The notes beneath the pieces are model-generated. The model worked only from the letters and a program-made list of their open reading frames with translations. It searched no databases and had not been told where the DNA came from. From Didymella arachidicola (taxonomy: Eukaryota; Ascomycota; Dothideomycetes; Pleosporales; Didymellaceae): a stretch of DNA of 64,000 bases. Positions 35,894-47,362 of this stretch are shown here, piece by piece (position 1 is the first letter of the stretch; each line of letters starts with the position of its first letter). Made by a program: the position numbers and the translations under genes. The DNA lies in assembly GCA_016630955.3 (NCBI GenBank), contig CM049992.1, positions 496,001-560,000 on the forward strand. The letters run 5' to 3'.

Positions 35894-38097
35894 CTAAGCA
35901 GCGTTCTCGGCTGTGATGAGCTTGGTGATCTTTCCAATGGCGATAGTTTGACCTTGGTCTCTGTGCTGCCGTTAGCAATGTTTTCCGTATCTGGGGGCAA
36001 TCAGTATACTGACCTCAGTGTGAAACGACCCAGCTGGGGGTAGTCTTCGAAGCGCTCCACGCAAATCGATCCAGCTGTGCCGGTAACCTCCACACGTGCA
36101 ATGATGCTCATACCCTTGGTGGCAAAGCCGGGAGCCTTCTTCGATTTGCGGCCCGTGCCCTTCTCGAGCTTGTGCAGCAGTGCAGAGATAGTGACCTCTT
36201 CTTGTGCAGCGTGAACATGCAGCACGCAGTTGAAACCAGCTGTGAAGATGGACTTGATGTCCAACAGAACAATCTGAGCCTCGAACGTTGAGACACAGTG
36301 GACAGGGCGCTTTGGCGAGCACAGAACGTATCCCGGAAGGATATCTTCCTCTTCAACACCACGAATGCGGACACGGATCTGGTCACCGCAAGTGGCACCG
36401 GGAATTTCGTCTTCCTGCTCTCCATATAGTGCTGAGATGTGAATCATCTCCTTATTAGGCATCATGAGGTACTTCTGCTCCTTCTTAATGATACCAGACT
36501 CAATCTTTCCTTCGATCATGGTACCCATGTCCTTGTACTTGGCAGCAATGGGCATCATGAATGGAGCATTGATCTTGCGTTCTAGTGCCTGCATGTCGTC
36601 GAGGTACTCGAGGAGTGATGGACCATCGTACCAAGGTGCCTTCTCCTTGGGAACGCGATCCTTGATACCAGTAAAGGTCTGCGCGCTGACGGGCATCATG
36701 AAGATGTCGGTCTTGGGGTTGTAGCCGAGACCCTTCAGGAAGAGCACAACCTTGCTTGTGCACTCCTTGAAGCGGGCCTCGGACCACTCGACTGTGGGGT
36801 CATCCATCTTGTTGACGACAATGATGAGCTTGTTGACACCCTGGGTCTTGGCCAACATGGCGTGCTCTCGTGTCTGACCCCCCTTTTCGAAACCAGTCTC
36901 GTACTCGCCCTTACGAGCTGAAATGACGAGGAGCCCGACATCGGCTTGCGATGCTCCTCCGATCATGTTGGGTACATATGTTTTGTGGCCAGGAGCATCG
37001 AGGATAGAATAACGGCGCTTCTCAGTCTCGAAGAATCCACGACCGACCTCGATGGTCTTTCCTTGCTGACGCTCCTCCTTGTTCAAATCGAGCGCCCACG
37101 AAATGTACCATGTTTCACGACCAGCGTCCTTGGCTTCACGCTTGTACTTGTCGAGCGTTCGCTCATCGACCATGCCTGTGGAAATAAGGATACTGCCTCC
37201 GAGAGTGGATTTTCCAGCATCGACGTGGCCCAAGAAGATAATGTTGACATGCTCCTTGCCGTAGATTTCAGCCAGTGTGGCCTCATCCACGACCTCCTCA
37301 ACCTCTTTCTCAATGTCGGCGGCCTTTTGGATAGCCTTGTCCTTTGCCGTGGGCGTAGGGCTGCTGCGCCCGGAGGCAGGTGTGGGAGATGTGCGGCCAG
37401 AGCTGGTAGATGCAGCTTTGGTGGGCTCGCCAGTCTTCTCGATGGCCTGCTTAGCAGCGACCTTGGCGCCAGCCTCGGGGGCGCTCTTGTCTTGGGTCTC
37501 CTTGATCGACTTCTCAGCAGGCGTCGCGCTGCCGAGAGAGAGGACTTTGGTGCCGCCAACCTTCTCGGTTTTTGGCGCAACGGCATCTGCGCCAATGGTG
37601 AGGGTCTTGGGCTTGGGCGCATCGCCACCGATGGAAAGAACCTTAGCCTTGGGCGCTGTATCCTTCTTGGGCTCAGCAGCTGCATCGGCTTCGCCACGCT
37701 TTGCGATCTTTACAGGTGCCTGCTGCTGTTGGGATTGCTGGTAGTTCTGCTGTTGGTATCCACCGTACTGCTGTTGGTGTCCACCTTGCTGGCCGTAGTT
37801 GGGGTAGCCACCCTGTGCCTGACCCTGGCCATAGTTTGGATATCCACCCTGCTGATGCTGTTGGTAGCCTCCATACTGGCCACCATACTGCTGGTTGTAT
37901 CCGCCGTACTGCTGATATTGCCCGTAGCCCTGCTGGTACTGGCCATATGCCTGTCCAGGGACGAAGGACGATGCGCCGGGTGTGAACGAGGTCGCTCCGG
38001 GGACAAAAGCCTGAGGCTGCTGCTGCTGCTGGTTGAGGTTGATGCCGCCGGTTTGCTGGGCGAGCCTTTCCTCCTCTTCCTCCCAATTCTCGGCCAT
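35894..38097 (-). CDS. sup35: Translation termination factor eRF3 (Sup35) with prion-like N-domain
   Basis: Exons 38097-36014 and 35960-35894, giving 716 aa. The 53-bp intron (GTCAGT..ACAG) lies near the stop and supplies the terminal DQGQTIAIGKITKLITAENA. eRF3 is the GTPase partner of eRF1 in translation termination. Residues 1-130 are rich in Gln, Tyr and Gly with two QGGYPNYGQ repeats, like the yeast prion domain. A Lys/Glu/Thr-rich middle follows. The GTPase domain begins near 284 with NIIFLGHVDAGKST, then DAPGHKTYVPNMIGG, NKMDDPTVEW and EF-Tu-like beta-barrel domains (PGATCGDQIRVRIRG). Without the intron the C-terminus would wrongly end in RSVY. Confidence 0.96.
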
Positions 38098-38538
38098 GAT
38101 GCGGGGTCGTGTGCGGTCGTCTGGCGAGCTCGATATGTGTGGAGGAGTGACGTGAAAACCTCCTGGGTCACGTCAGAGGCGCAATATGCAAGACCGTGGA
38201 ACGACGGGGCGTGGAGGTATTCAAGGTGGGCGTCGTCGTCACAGAAAAGTACCTGTAGAAAAGAGCGGGCCGCTGCTGCCCATTCGATGTGGCGGGGCAG
38301 GCGCATTTCACCCACCAAACTTGCTGCCTGACGGCGATTGGCCAGGGAACCCCCAGCAAACAAACAGTCAACGCGACTCACCGCGATGTCACAACGTCAT
38401 TTGCGCTCTCTCACTGCTACCTAATTAGAAGATTGATCACTTTCTCACGACGTTTCTGCCCATATAATGATGTCGATCGTCCTTTGCCCTTGAGCGTTAC
38501 CAACTTTGAGTAAGAGCAGATCAGCCTTGATACCCAAA
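38098..38538. promoter_or_regulatory. Divergent promoter region sup35 / yrb30
   Basis: 441 bp between opposed starts. CATATAATG at about 38460 may be TATA-like on the yrb30 side. No gene is seen. Confidence 0.45.
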
Positions 38539-40745
38539 ATGGAGGTGCTTCTGGCAAAAGTGAGTCCCTTCGACTCCGCTCACATTCAGATGATGCTATA
38601 TCACTTGCTGCAGCATGCACGAGACCATGTCTGACGCCCGACCAGGTTACCCAGCAGGCCATGAGCTATGCCATTCGCAGTGGCATTGCTATCACCAGTA
38701 CATACGCAATCAAACAATGCGGTCGCTTGATGAAGGCGGTCGACGGTCAGGAGAAGCAGGAGCTCGCAGCACTGCAACTGCGTCTAGACTCTAAGATCAA
38801 GATCATCTCACCCGCGATCGATATGATTGAACTAATTTCAGCACGCGGAAACACAACACTTGAATCTGCAGTCACTTTGACCAAGTCTCTCCGGTGGGAC
38901 ATTCAGTCACTTGGTAGCCGAGTAGAGAAGGCTGTTGTTGAAGAGCAGCTTTCTAGGAGGGGCAGCTCGAGAGCGAAGTCGCGAGCGCAGAATGATGCTG
39001 AGCTGAAGATGATTATCGCGGAAATGAGGCAGCTTCTGGCTCGGATCGAAGATGCAGTGCCTCTGATTAACCTTGCAATCACAACGTCTGGCGTCAGCTT
39101 GTCTACCAATCTGCCTCCCACCGTATCTCCTTCTCGACTGCTGCAGGCCAGTACGTTTCTCACCGCCGGCGATTCACACTACTGCATGTCAAAACCTAGA
39201 GCTCAGCAGATCGGGCCAACTTTCACGCTTTCCATGTACATGCTCTTCTCCGGTTACGCCGTACCCACTCATGAAGAACTATTACGGCAGCGCGAGACTA
39301 CATGGAAGGAAGTTATGCACAAAGCAAGGGTGACGCTGCTAAGAGTACCACTGGAGAATGTCTATGACTTCCCGATTCCATTCGATACCAAGTCCAATCA
39401 GAGCGACGAAGACAGCCACCGCCATATTCCATCAGACAGTGCGCTGCAAGAGTACGCATATCAGCTTCTGATAGTAGAAGACCTGGACGATGGACGCCTG
39501 CATACTTTCGAAGACGACGAGCCTCAGCCTGGGCCCTACGACGGCATCGACCAAGCAGGTGTCCGAGAGATTGTACCCATCCACGAGATGTCGAAGATCT
39601 TCTATGCCGACACGGGAAAAATTCTCAATATCGGTGGCGATGGCGAGTCCAACAACCCAATACTGTTGCTGAAGCGAGACGTTAACGCGCCACCTCCACG
39701 GCGAATGATGGAACACGGCCCTATCGATACAGGATATGAGTCTGAGGGATCGCACACAGCCGGCGAGGACGATGAGGAGCAATCTGAACTAGACGCCCAA
39801 TTTCGCCGCGAGTCGACTGCAGACCTTGCAGCGGAACAGGCAGTACAGGAAGAAGGTCCCGTGTACCCGTGGCGTCTCCCACCGACTCTCGACTTGGAAT
39901 GGATGGCCTTCGAGGTATACCAAGAGGAGTCCGATTCCGATTCGGAGTTTGACGACACCGAGGAAACCACGCTGAGCATGTCCTCACCCTCGACCGCCAA
40001 CGTAGCCGCAAGTCGCTCCCGCGGAGAGTCTCCAGGCCTGCTATCTTCCCTCTCGAGTCTCAGGATGGACCCATCCACACCACCACCGCCATCTGGCCAG
40101 CAACTCGTCCCCTCGCCCGAAAAATCCGCCATACCCACCCACGAAACATCAACACCACCCACCACCCTCCCCCCAATCAAAACCTCTCTCTCCATGCTCG
40201 AAATGCTCATCCGCCTAACCGCCCTCCAACAATTCCAGCAATCATCCCACCTCTCCATCCCCGACGAATTCCTAACCTTCTTCCTCTCGGAATCGTCAAC
40301 GGTCGGCAGCGGCGGCGACTCCGAACTGCGACGCCAAACACGCCGCGAAGCCCGGCAGCGGGTAGGCTTCGACCCCTACGACGAATCCCCCATAAAGCGC
40401 CGCGGCGAGGAAGAACTTGCCCGCCGGGCACACCAAGAGCGGGAGTACGGATACGTCGACGCGCACCCAAGCAGCGGGGGCCAGGCGTACGATTACGTGG
40501 GGTATCCGACGAATAGCAGGAGCGGGGCGAGCACGCCGTACTCGCGGAGCGGGACGCCGAGTGCGGGGTGGTCGACGGGGGGGAGTAAGAGCACGGTTGA
40601 TGTTTCGAGTTTGGGGCGTCCGGGGAAGGAGACGAGTAGTCCTAGTCCGTTGTTGAGGCGGGCGACGACGCAGACGGGGGAGAGTAACAAGGTTAGACAG
40701 CCTAGGTTTTTGGCGCCGCAGCCGAGGACGCCGCCGGGGAGCTGA
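38539..40745 (+). CDS. RanGTP-binding protein, Yrb30-like (Ran-binding family PF05508)
   Basis: Exons 38539-38559 and 38646-40745, giving 706 aa. The 21-base first exon (MEVLLAK) joins to VTQQAMSYAIRSGIAITSTY, completing the conserved N-terminus. Yeast Yrb30 binds RanGTP and affects its turnover. Conserved blocks are LQLRLDSKIKIISPAIDMIE, GNTTLESAVTLTKSLRWDIQ, HEELLRQRETTWKEVMHKAR and EYAYQLLIVEDLDDGR. An acidic stretch is near residues 400-450, and the C-terminal 200 residues are low-complexity (Ser/Thr/Pro/Gly). The coding strand changes from C-rich (about 40040-40330) to G-rich (about 40450-40745) near the 3' end. Confidence 0.88.
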
Positions 40746-40960
40746 GGGAGGAAGGTAGGTGAGGTGAAGATGTATGGAGAGGATGGAATGAGAGCTACAG
40801 CGACGATGATCAGCATTTCAGAGGCGAATGCGTGGCAACCATTTCACTTAGCATAGCAAGCCGAGGTAGATTGATAGATTGATATCTATGGATAACTGAC
40901 TGCTTCAATTATGGCAGGTCCTTACAACGCCAATGCGCCTTCCCACTCATAGCCAGAGGA

Positions 40961-42340
40961 CTACTCCCAGTCATCATCATCTTCACTCTCCTCATCAACC
41001 GTCTTCTTCGCCTCGACCTTTGCCTTGGGACTCCCTGGGGCCCTGCTCGGTGCACGGCTAGTAGCTCCGCTGACAACGTCGTAGGACGCGTCGCTGTCTG
41101 CGACGCTCTTCTCGTCGTTGGAGCGGCGAGGCTGTGCGGGCTTCAGTGTGTCTGTGTCGGCGTCGGGCTTGATTGTGGTCTGGCTCTTGGCGAGATCGGG
41201 GGTGGAGGACTTGAGGACCGGGGTAGGAGCGGCGGGTTTCGGTGTGGGTTTCTCCTCTTCGTGCTCGTCCTCGGAGCCGGAGGACCAGTCTACTTCTTCT
41301 TCGTCGGCGGGTGTGGATGCTGTTTCGTGTCAATTTTGTATCAAGAAGTGTAGTGGCGGACTCACCCTTCAGCAGCTCCCTCCTGCGCTGCTCCTCGCTC
41401 TCGATAACGTGGCGTAGGAAGTAGTATCTGCACCAGAAGGTCGCGTAGTCGACCTTCTCGGGGACGACCTTCTCCATGGCATTCCTCAGCTCCTCATGCT
41501 TGTCCAGGTCCTTGGCGATGGCGTCAGTCTTCTTCTCTGCATCGAAATCCTTCGTCCACGCCTCCCACTGCGGACTTGCGGGGTCCTTCAGGAACGAGTC
41601 GAGCGTCGAGTGGATGACGTGCAGCTGGGCATCGAAGCGTGTCGCGTGCACGACCTTCTTGCCACTGCTGTCCTTTGATTCGAAGAGCACCGCGCCGTTC
41701 TTCTCGGCCTGGGAGCCGGACGCCGGGGCGGCGATGGTGACGGCTTCGGCGAGGAAGTTGCGCACGTTGGAGCCGAACTTGAGGAGGGCTTCGTCGGCGG
41801 CATCTTCGGCCTTCTGCAGCTCTTTGAGGCGCTTGGAGGCGTTGGACTGGAAGAGCGAGACGATGCCTTGGGCCTCCTTGAGGATGTCGGCGGTGAGGGA
41901 CTCGGGGCGGTCGGGATGGGGTGTCATGTCCTCCTCGCTGTGTGTGTCCAGCTCGGACTTGACGTCTTTCGCAGTCGAGGTCGCGGCATCGTTTGCCTGG
42001 ACGGAGAGGTTGCGGGCATGGCTGATCAGGGTCGAGACGCCGGCGGTGGCTTCTTTGTACTGCTTGCTGGCTGCTGCGGTTTCGTAGTACTGCTCGCCCT
42101 GGTGGCGTGTCAGAAGATGGCTTTCGCTAGGGCTTGTTGCACACTCGCCTGCTTCTTCGCCGTCTGCCAGAATCCGCCGAGCCTTGCAGCCCACGGGCTG
42201 CTCGATATGGCCTTGTAGGCTTCCTGGACCTCGGTGTTGAAGTTGCTGGGCGGCGCGTTGGCGCTGCTCTCGCCCGTCTGCTTCTTCTCATCGTCCTCGG
42301 GGTAGTTCTTCTCCTGTATGTGGTCGTATGCCGAGTCCAT
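40961..42340 (-). CDS. BSD-domain protein (Dos2-like)
   Basis: Exons 42340-42149, 42098-41366 and 41319-40961, giving 427 aa. Intron 1 is a GC-AG intron: CAG|GCGAGT with a CTGAC branch site and CCACCAG, 50 bp. It joins FWQTAKKQ to GEQYYETAAA; a GT alternative four codons later gives a less natural join. Conserved points are SSPWAARLGGFWQTAKKQ, an Ala/Glu-rich helical middle, and the BSD core KVDYATFWCRYYFLRHVIES near 265-290. The tail is acidic with VDWSSGSEDEHEEE and SEDDDDWE at the end. BSD proteins of this type are cytosolic or endosomal adaptors; precise function here is unknown. Confidence 0.85.
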
Positions 42341-42741
42341 GCTGTGCGAAGCTGGGCAGGTCGTGTGAGTGGTCGTCCAAGAGCTAGCAACGCATTGCTG
42401 GTGTGAGCGCCCGCATTGTGGACCCTGCATTGAGCTGCTCCGCAACCAGCCCAGCCTTGTTAGCGTCCGAGAGATGCATGTCTCACATGTCACCCATCAG
42501 TACAACACAACAACATATACGCAGTTAGTCGATGTCGACGATTGGATTTTTGGTGCGCGCCTCTGTTGGCCGCCCAAGACGGATGGTCGAGCTGCTCATG
42601 AGCTTCGTCCCAGCCCAGGCATGGCTAAGCAGCTTCAACCCTATCCTTGCCATGTCCACGGCTTTGCGCCTGACACTACAGGCTACTGAAGCCGCGTGCT
42701 TGTTTCCTTTCAAGATAGATATCCGCTCTCACCCCACCTCT
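42341..42741. other. Short intergenic region Tsr2 3' end / Dos2-like promoter
   Basis: 400 bp between two minus-strand genes. No separate gene is seen. Confidence 0.5.
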
Positions 42742-43380
42742 TCATCTCTTCTTCTTGCTCACCACCTTTTCAAACCCATCCTCGTCAATCTCGGGCTCCA
42801 GCTTGGGCTCCCTGGGCTTCGCGGGCACCAGCGCCGGCGCATCGTCCATATCCACATCCTCGTCCTCGCCACTCTCCTCATCCACACTGTCCCATTCCGC
42901 CTCCTGATTGCTCTCCCTGACCTGCACATTCCCCGTCGCAATCTCCTTGCCGTTCCTCTCCTGCCACTTCCTGTGCATCGCATCCACCATGCTCGTACTC
43001 CCCTCGCCAATCTCCTTGCGCACCTTCATAATATCCCGCGCAACACCGACTTCAGTCTCGTCTTCGATCCGGCACCCGTATTCGTCTTCGAGCACCTGGA
43101 GCAGCATCACTTCGACATCTTCAGCGTCTGTCGCAGGTTCCCGTTCGAATTGTTCGCTGATTTGACCTGCAAGCCAGTCGCGCTTCTCGCTGCTGTCGGG
43201 ACCGCCCCATTGGTTTTGCACCGCGACGGTGAGCGTGGGCCAGTTGAAGAGGCAGTGCCAGATTCCGAGGTCGAATTTGTCCTGCAGCTCGGCTGGAGTG
43301 GTTGTTAGTAGCTGAGTCTTGTTTTGATCTAGTCGCATAGACATACCAGGTATTGTTGTTGTAGTTGTAGACGCAGACAT
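42742..43380 (-). CDS. tsr2: Pre-rRNA processing protein Tsr2
   Basis: Exons 43380-43347 and 43292-42742, giving 194 aa. The intron (43346-43293) is 54 bp with GTATGT, a perfect CTACTAAC branch site and CCAG. It is in frame and free of stops, so unspliced reading inserts 18 residues (GMSMRLDQ..). Removing it gives MSASTTTTTIPAELQDKFDL, the normal family start. Tsr2 chaperones ribosomal protein eS26 for 20S pre-rRNA maturation. Core features are GIWHCLFNWPTLTVAVQNQW, GGPDSSEKRDWLAGQI and EVMLLQVLEDEYGCRIEDET. The C-terminus is acidic and then Lys-rich (DEDGFEKVVSKKKR). Confidence 0.92.
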   Translation of the reverse strand: MSASTTTTTIPGMSMRLDQNKTQLLTTTPAELQDKFDLGIWHCLFNWPTLTVAVQNQWGGPDSSEKRDWLAGQISEQFEREPATDAEDVEVMLLQVLEDEYGCRIEDETEVGVARDIMKVRKEIGEGSTSMVDAMHRKWQERNGKEIATGNVQVRESNQEAEWDSVDEESGEDEDVDMDDAPALVPAKPREPKLEPEIDEDGFEKVVSKKKR

Positions 43381-44181
43381 GGTGTGTAGTGTGCAATGTG
43401 TGGATTCGTGGATTCTGAAATTATGAATGCCTTGCGTCACAAAAGTTCGTCGAGGGGCGGCAAGGCTCCTTATCGATAAGTGTCGCGCTAATGATGCGCT
43501 TGTCGACGCGACTTGTGTGGGGACCAGCAGCATCGACAAACCATCCTCGTTGCCCATTAAACAACATCAACTCTATCCTGTCTTTGATCGGGGGCCTCCA
43601 AGAAGCCCATTCAGGAATCATGTCACAATGTCGGTCCAAGCAAATATGCATAATCTTAGACAGTCATCCTGACTTCTCACAAATGGTCAGGCATGCACCG
43701 TTAAGCATGCACGTCTCGTCAAAGCTGCACAAGCCGGCACCCTCAGTCTGACGAAACGTCCTGCTTGCTTCTGCCTTCTTCCATCGTCTTTACAATAACC
43801 TAAACCTCTATACAACCTAGAACTTGTGTGGTCATGACGGCTCCTACGCAGGGTTGAGGCGCTCTACTTGCCATCTAGTCTGCAGGATGGCTTCACTATC
43901 CGACGGAACCTTGACAAGGGGCACGGCAACGCCCACGTACACCATGGACTTCGTGGCGTCGCCTAAGTAGACCCCATATCCGCGAATCGAACCGAGCAAC
44001 GACACTGGCGATCGCGGTCGCATGTCGCTTACTGCGATGCTATCTGATGACACCAAGCACAACCAACACGTATCAGCCAGCACCGTAATCATAGAAAATG
44101 AGTACACGTACAACAAACTCATTTTGTGGTCGACTTTGTCCGGTTAGCAAGTGACAGAATGCAGCTTCGATCAGATATCAT
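43381..44181. other. Intergenic region with a doubtful minus-strand ORF
   Basis: About 800 bp. A 92-codon ORF (44122-43844, minus) begins with ATG and a hydrophobic stretch (MSLLYVYSFSMITVLADTCW) that could be a signal peptide, but I recognise no family and it sits next to a pseudogene, so I do not call it as a gene. Confidence 0.4.
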
Positions 44182-44210
44182 TGAACATGCATGAACATGC
44201 ATGAACATGA
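44182..44210 (+). repeat. Tandem repeat, about 3 x 10 bp
   Basis: TGAACATGCA is repeated head to tail nearly three times at the start of the kinase pseudogene. Confidence 0.95.
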
Positions 44211-44856
44211 GATGCCACAGCTCTCGCTTTCAAACCCACGTCTTTCCTACCTTTTCCAGAAGATCAATCGACTGCATTTTCTGGCCGCGGTTCTGGATGC
44301 CGGTGGTACTGATATCTGGCTGCCTTTGCACAAACGTCTGCTTCGAAAATGGCTGGACGAGGCGGAGACAAAGACCTACATGTTACATCAAGAACTCGTA
44401 CTGGTAAAGAGTCTTATGCCCCTCTATAAAGCTATCTGCAATCAGGACACTCTATTCTGGATAGTATAGAGGATCTGGACCTCTCGAGAGACCTTTCTAG
44501 GGGTAGGCGGCTTTGGCGAAGTCTACTAGGTCAGGAGCCTGCACGATGATCACCCGTTCCCCCGCAAAACGATGTCACGACTAGTTGATACAATGATCAG
44601 CACGAACTAATGCGGAACTTTCAACAGAAAAGTGCTCGGAATGCGTTGAGTGGACCATCGCCATTGCGTAGATCTGATTGCCTCGTGTACGGATCAGGAT
44701 TCAGTGTCCATCATTTTCTCTCCGGTTGCGGACATGGATCTTGCTGCCTAGATGGAACTCGATTTAGACGACCATTAGTACTGTTTCCTGGAAACAGCTA
44801 TTGGGTGCATCATATCTGCCCTCTCATGTCTGCACAGTCTGAACATCAGGTCAGTA
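44191..44856 (+). pseudogene. Decayed Ser/Thr protein kinase
   Basis: One reading frame can be followed without frameshift for about 660 bases, with six in-frame stops at 44467 (TAG), 44527 (TAG), 44608 (TAA), 44647 (TGA), 44749 (TAG) and 44776 (TAG). Between the stops kinase features are plain: an N-terminal segment with GGTDIWLPLHKRLLRKWL, the Gly loop FLGVGGFGEVY, PRKTM with the ATP-binding Lys, VDHRHCVDLIASCTDQD (helix C/strand 4), SPVADMDLAA and IGCIISALSCLHSLNIR just before where the catalytic HRD should be. The match ends there, possibly at an old donor (AG|GTCAGT), and the catalytic half is absent. All stops can arise by single C-to-T or G-to-A changes, consistent with repeat-induced point mutation, though this is inference. 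Confidence 0.8.
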
Positions 44857-44967
44857 TGAAGAAGAGGCAGGGAAGCTGCCATCACAGTGCTCCCGCGGCA
44901 TGATGTGTCTCATATCGCTGTTCCAACACTATTTCGCATCTGTTTCTTTCACAGATACACACGTCTA

Positions 44968-47168
44968 CTACCTCAACGATTGGCAGCAATCTTGACCGCT
45001 ACTCGCAACACCATCGTAGAGCACACTCTTATTCACTTTCTGGGTACTGGGCATGACATCGAGTCCAGGATTGCGCTCGAAGAAATTGACCGGCTTCAGG
45101 CCCACTGTCATCTTCTCGCAAGGCATGACTGGCCAGTCCTCGATCCGCGGGTTATGCGTCGATCCAAACGTGTGCCACACCACAACATCCTCGTTCCTCA
45201 CGCTTGATTCCTGCACATCCCCCGCTCTCTTCTCGATCGCGCTCGCTATTCCCTCGCCGCCCACAGACTGCATCGTGTACCTTCCTGAGGGGAACACCTC
45301 GTCCTCGTGATACTTCGTCACCCACACAGCGTGCTTGCCGTACTCGGAGCGTCTGGCGTGGAACGAGCATGGGTGCGCCAGCAGCATCTGGCTGTATGAT
45401 GGCAATAACTTGAAGCCGACAGGTGTTTGTGTCATGTCGTTGACCTTTGCCTCATTGACGATCTTGAACACGCGATTCTTAGTCAAGTCGAGATCAAAGC
45501 CGCCTTCGCGCTCAATGTAGCTGGAGCGAGTCTCGTACCCAACGCCGAAGGGGTTGTGCACGTCTGGGTCGTCCATCGGCATCGCGTGCGATTCCTCTAT
45601 CACCACAGAGTTCTTGTGGCCGTCAATGGCAGGATCGATGCGCAAACAAAACAGATGCTGATGGAACGGTGCAAGCACACCGGGAGCCACAATAGTGCCG
45701 AAAGGCGGTTTTGGCTCACCGAGCGCAATGGGCGCAGTCGACAGGATGCCAGTTGCGCGGACTTCGTAGTTGATGGATGCATCCTGTCCAAAGTGGAAAG
45801 CGAATATGTACTCGTAGTTACTGACTGTGATAATGGTCTGCAGGACGAGGATGCGCGAACGAGTTACCACCGCGTGTCCGGTGCGGAAGTTGGTGTGCTT
45901 CCAGAGGATGCCGTCGTCTTGCTCGTGCAGACAGACTACATTAGGCAACTTGAGTGGTAAGCCGGACGCGGTGTTGTGCCACCCGTCGAAGTATTTGATC
46001 GTGCCTGCCCCAGTGTTAGTATTGCGAGTAAAGCCATCAAGGCGACATAGCTTACCGAGACAGTCGCAGCCCAATTGTAAGTTATTCGCGTTGATACCCG
46101 CTCCATCATTACCCAAGTCGAACGCCCCTTTCCTCGGATACGGAGCTCGTGGATCGCCGTACGGCACAAACATCTCAGCCAGCGACAAGCGGTAGAATAG
46201 GCTGCGTCCATCATAGCGAATATCATGCAGAGTGAGTCCTTCGCGGTAGTTGAATCCCACTCTAAACGTCCACTTCTCCCACTCGACCTTGTGTCCATCG
46301 ATCTGGAACGACGGGCCTTCTGGTTGGACCACCTGATACGGCTTTGTAGTAGTCCGATGGTTTAGTTGTAGGTCAGGGTGATATTCACTAGCCTCGCTTG
46401 GATGTATCTTCTTGCGGTCAAAGGGCCGGATCTCATTGTGGATTTGTTCATTCGCTGAGGAAGGTAGGCGGTAAACTTTAGTAACTTCCAAGTCTTCAGA
46501 GACCTCGGCGCAGATGTCCAGCGGATAGGCGTAGTAATTTGCATCAGGGTGTGACAGCAGACGAAGATAGAACCAGCACTGTTCAACAAGTCAGTCTCGG
46601 TGAGTGTGATGTAAAAGATGCACCGGGTTACCATTGAGATGCGGCGAGACATGTCATTCGAGCCGTCGGTCGCATACGCCCATGGTTCAACCATAACAGT
46701 CGCACCTTCTGGGAGATCCAGTGTTTTGATCTCTGCTTGCACTTCTGCGTTGGCCAAGCAGGCTTCTTCAACTTCATTCATGTACGCCGAGTCGATGTAC
46801 GAGTGCTTGCCCTCAAGACGCTGTTGCTTAACCACGGCCATCTTGCCGAGATCAACAACCAATTCCATCAGATCATTACTGCCCTTTGCTCCCTTGATAA
46901 CCATTTCGACACGAGCGCATCGACTCAAGACCGGCAGATTGGGGTTGTCCTGATGTGCTGCTTCCAAGTATCGGACAAGCTCATCTTTCGATGGTTCTCT
47001 CAAGGTGATCACCCTGAAGTTCAGCTCACGACTTTCGAATAACGGCCGAACTAAATCAGCTGTCTAATTTGGTGTTAGTGCCTGGGTACTTGAGGATGTG
47101 CAGCTGTGAGTAACCTTGGTGATCTCCTCTGGAGTGAGAGGGTCGAGCGGGTGTGGTGTTGCTGTCAT
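44968..47168 (-). CDS. Copper amine oxidase
   Basis: Exons 47168-47115, 47063-46632, 46578-46056 and 46004-44968, giving 681 aa. It oxidises primary amines to aldehydes with release of ammonia and hydrogen peroxide, using topaquinone and copper. The precursor Tyr lies in TVSNYEYIFAFHF near residue 400; the copper histidines are in WHTFGSTHNPRIEDWPVMP, with a third expected further on. YPRKGAFDLGNDGAGINANN and LPNVVCLHEQDDG are conserved. Intron 1 has an unusual donor (AAG|GTTACT). Intron 3 (46055-46005) is 51 bp, in frame, stop-free, with a TACTAAC branch site; removing it gives GCDCLGTIKYFDGWHN. The C-terminus ends SLR, not a standard peroxisomal PTS1. Three CCTCCAAAGG motifs lie upstream. 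Confidence 0.93.
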
Positions 47169-47362
47169 CGTTGTATACTCCAAGTGGTGTGTGCAGCAAT
47201 AAAAAGTCACAGATTGGTGCGCTTACATTAATTGCCCTTTTGAAAGATACTTGACTACTTATACATGTACAGCTGGGTCTTGGTGATCTTCGATAGGGCG
47301 TGCCTCTTGATTGGTCGGGCATGACCTCGAAGTCTAGGGCGGAATGGTCTCGCGTGCGCATG

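Noticed and set aside
43844..44122. Minus-strand ORF of 92 codons with a hydrophobic start
   Set aside because: No family, no conserved motif, adjacent to a pseudogene; could be chance. A transcript or homologue would be needed.
44968..44976. Peroxisomal PTS1 on the copper amine oxidase
   Set aside because: The last residues are Ser-Leu-Arg, which is not SKL/SRL-like in the required order.
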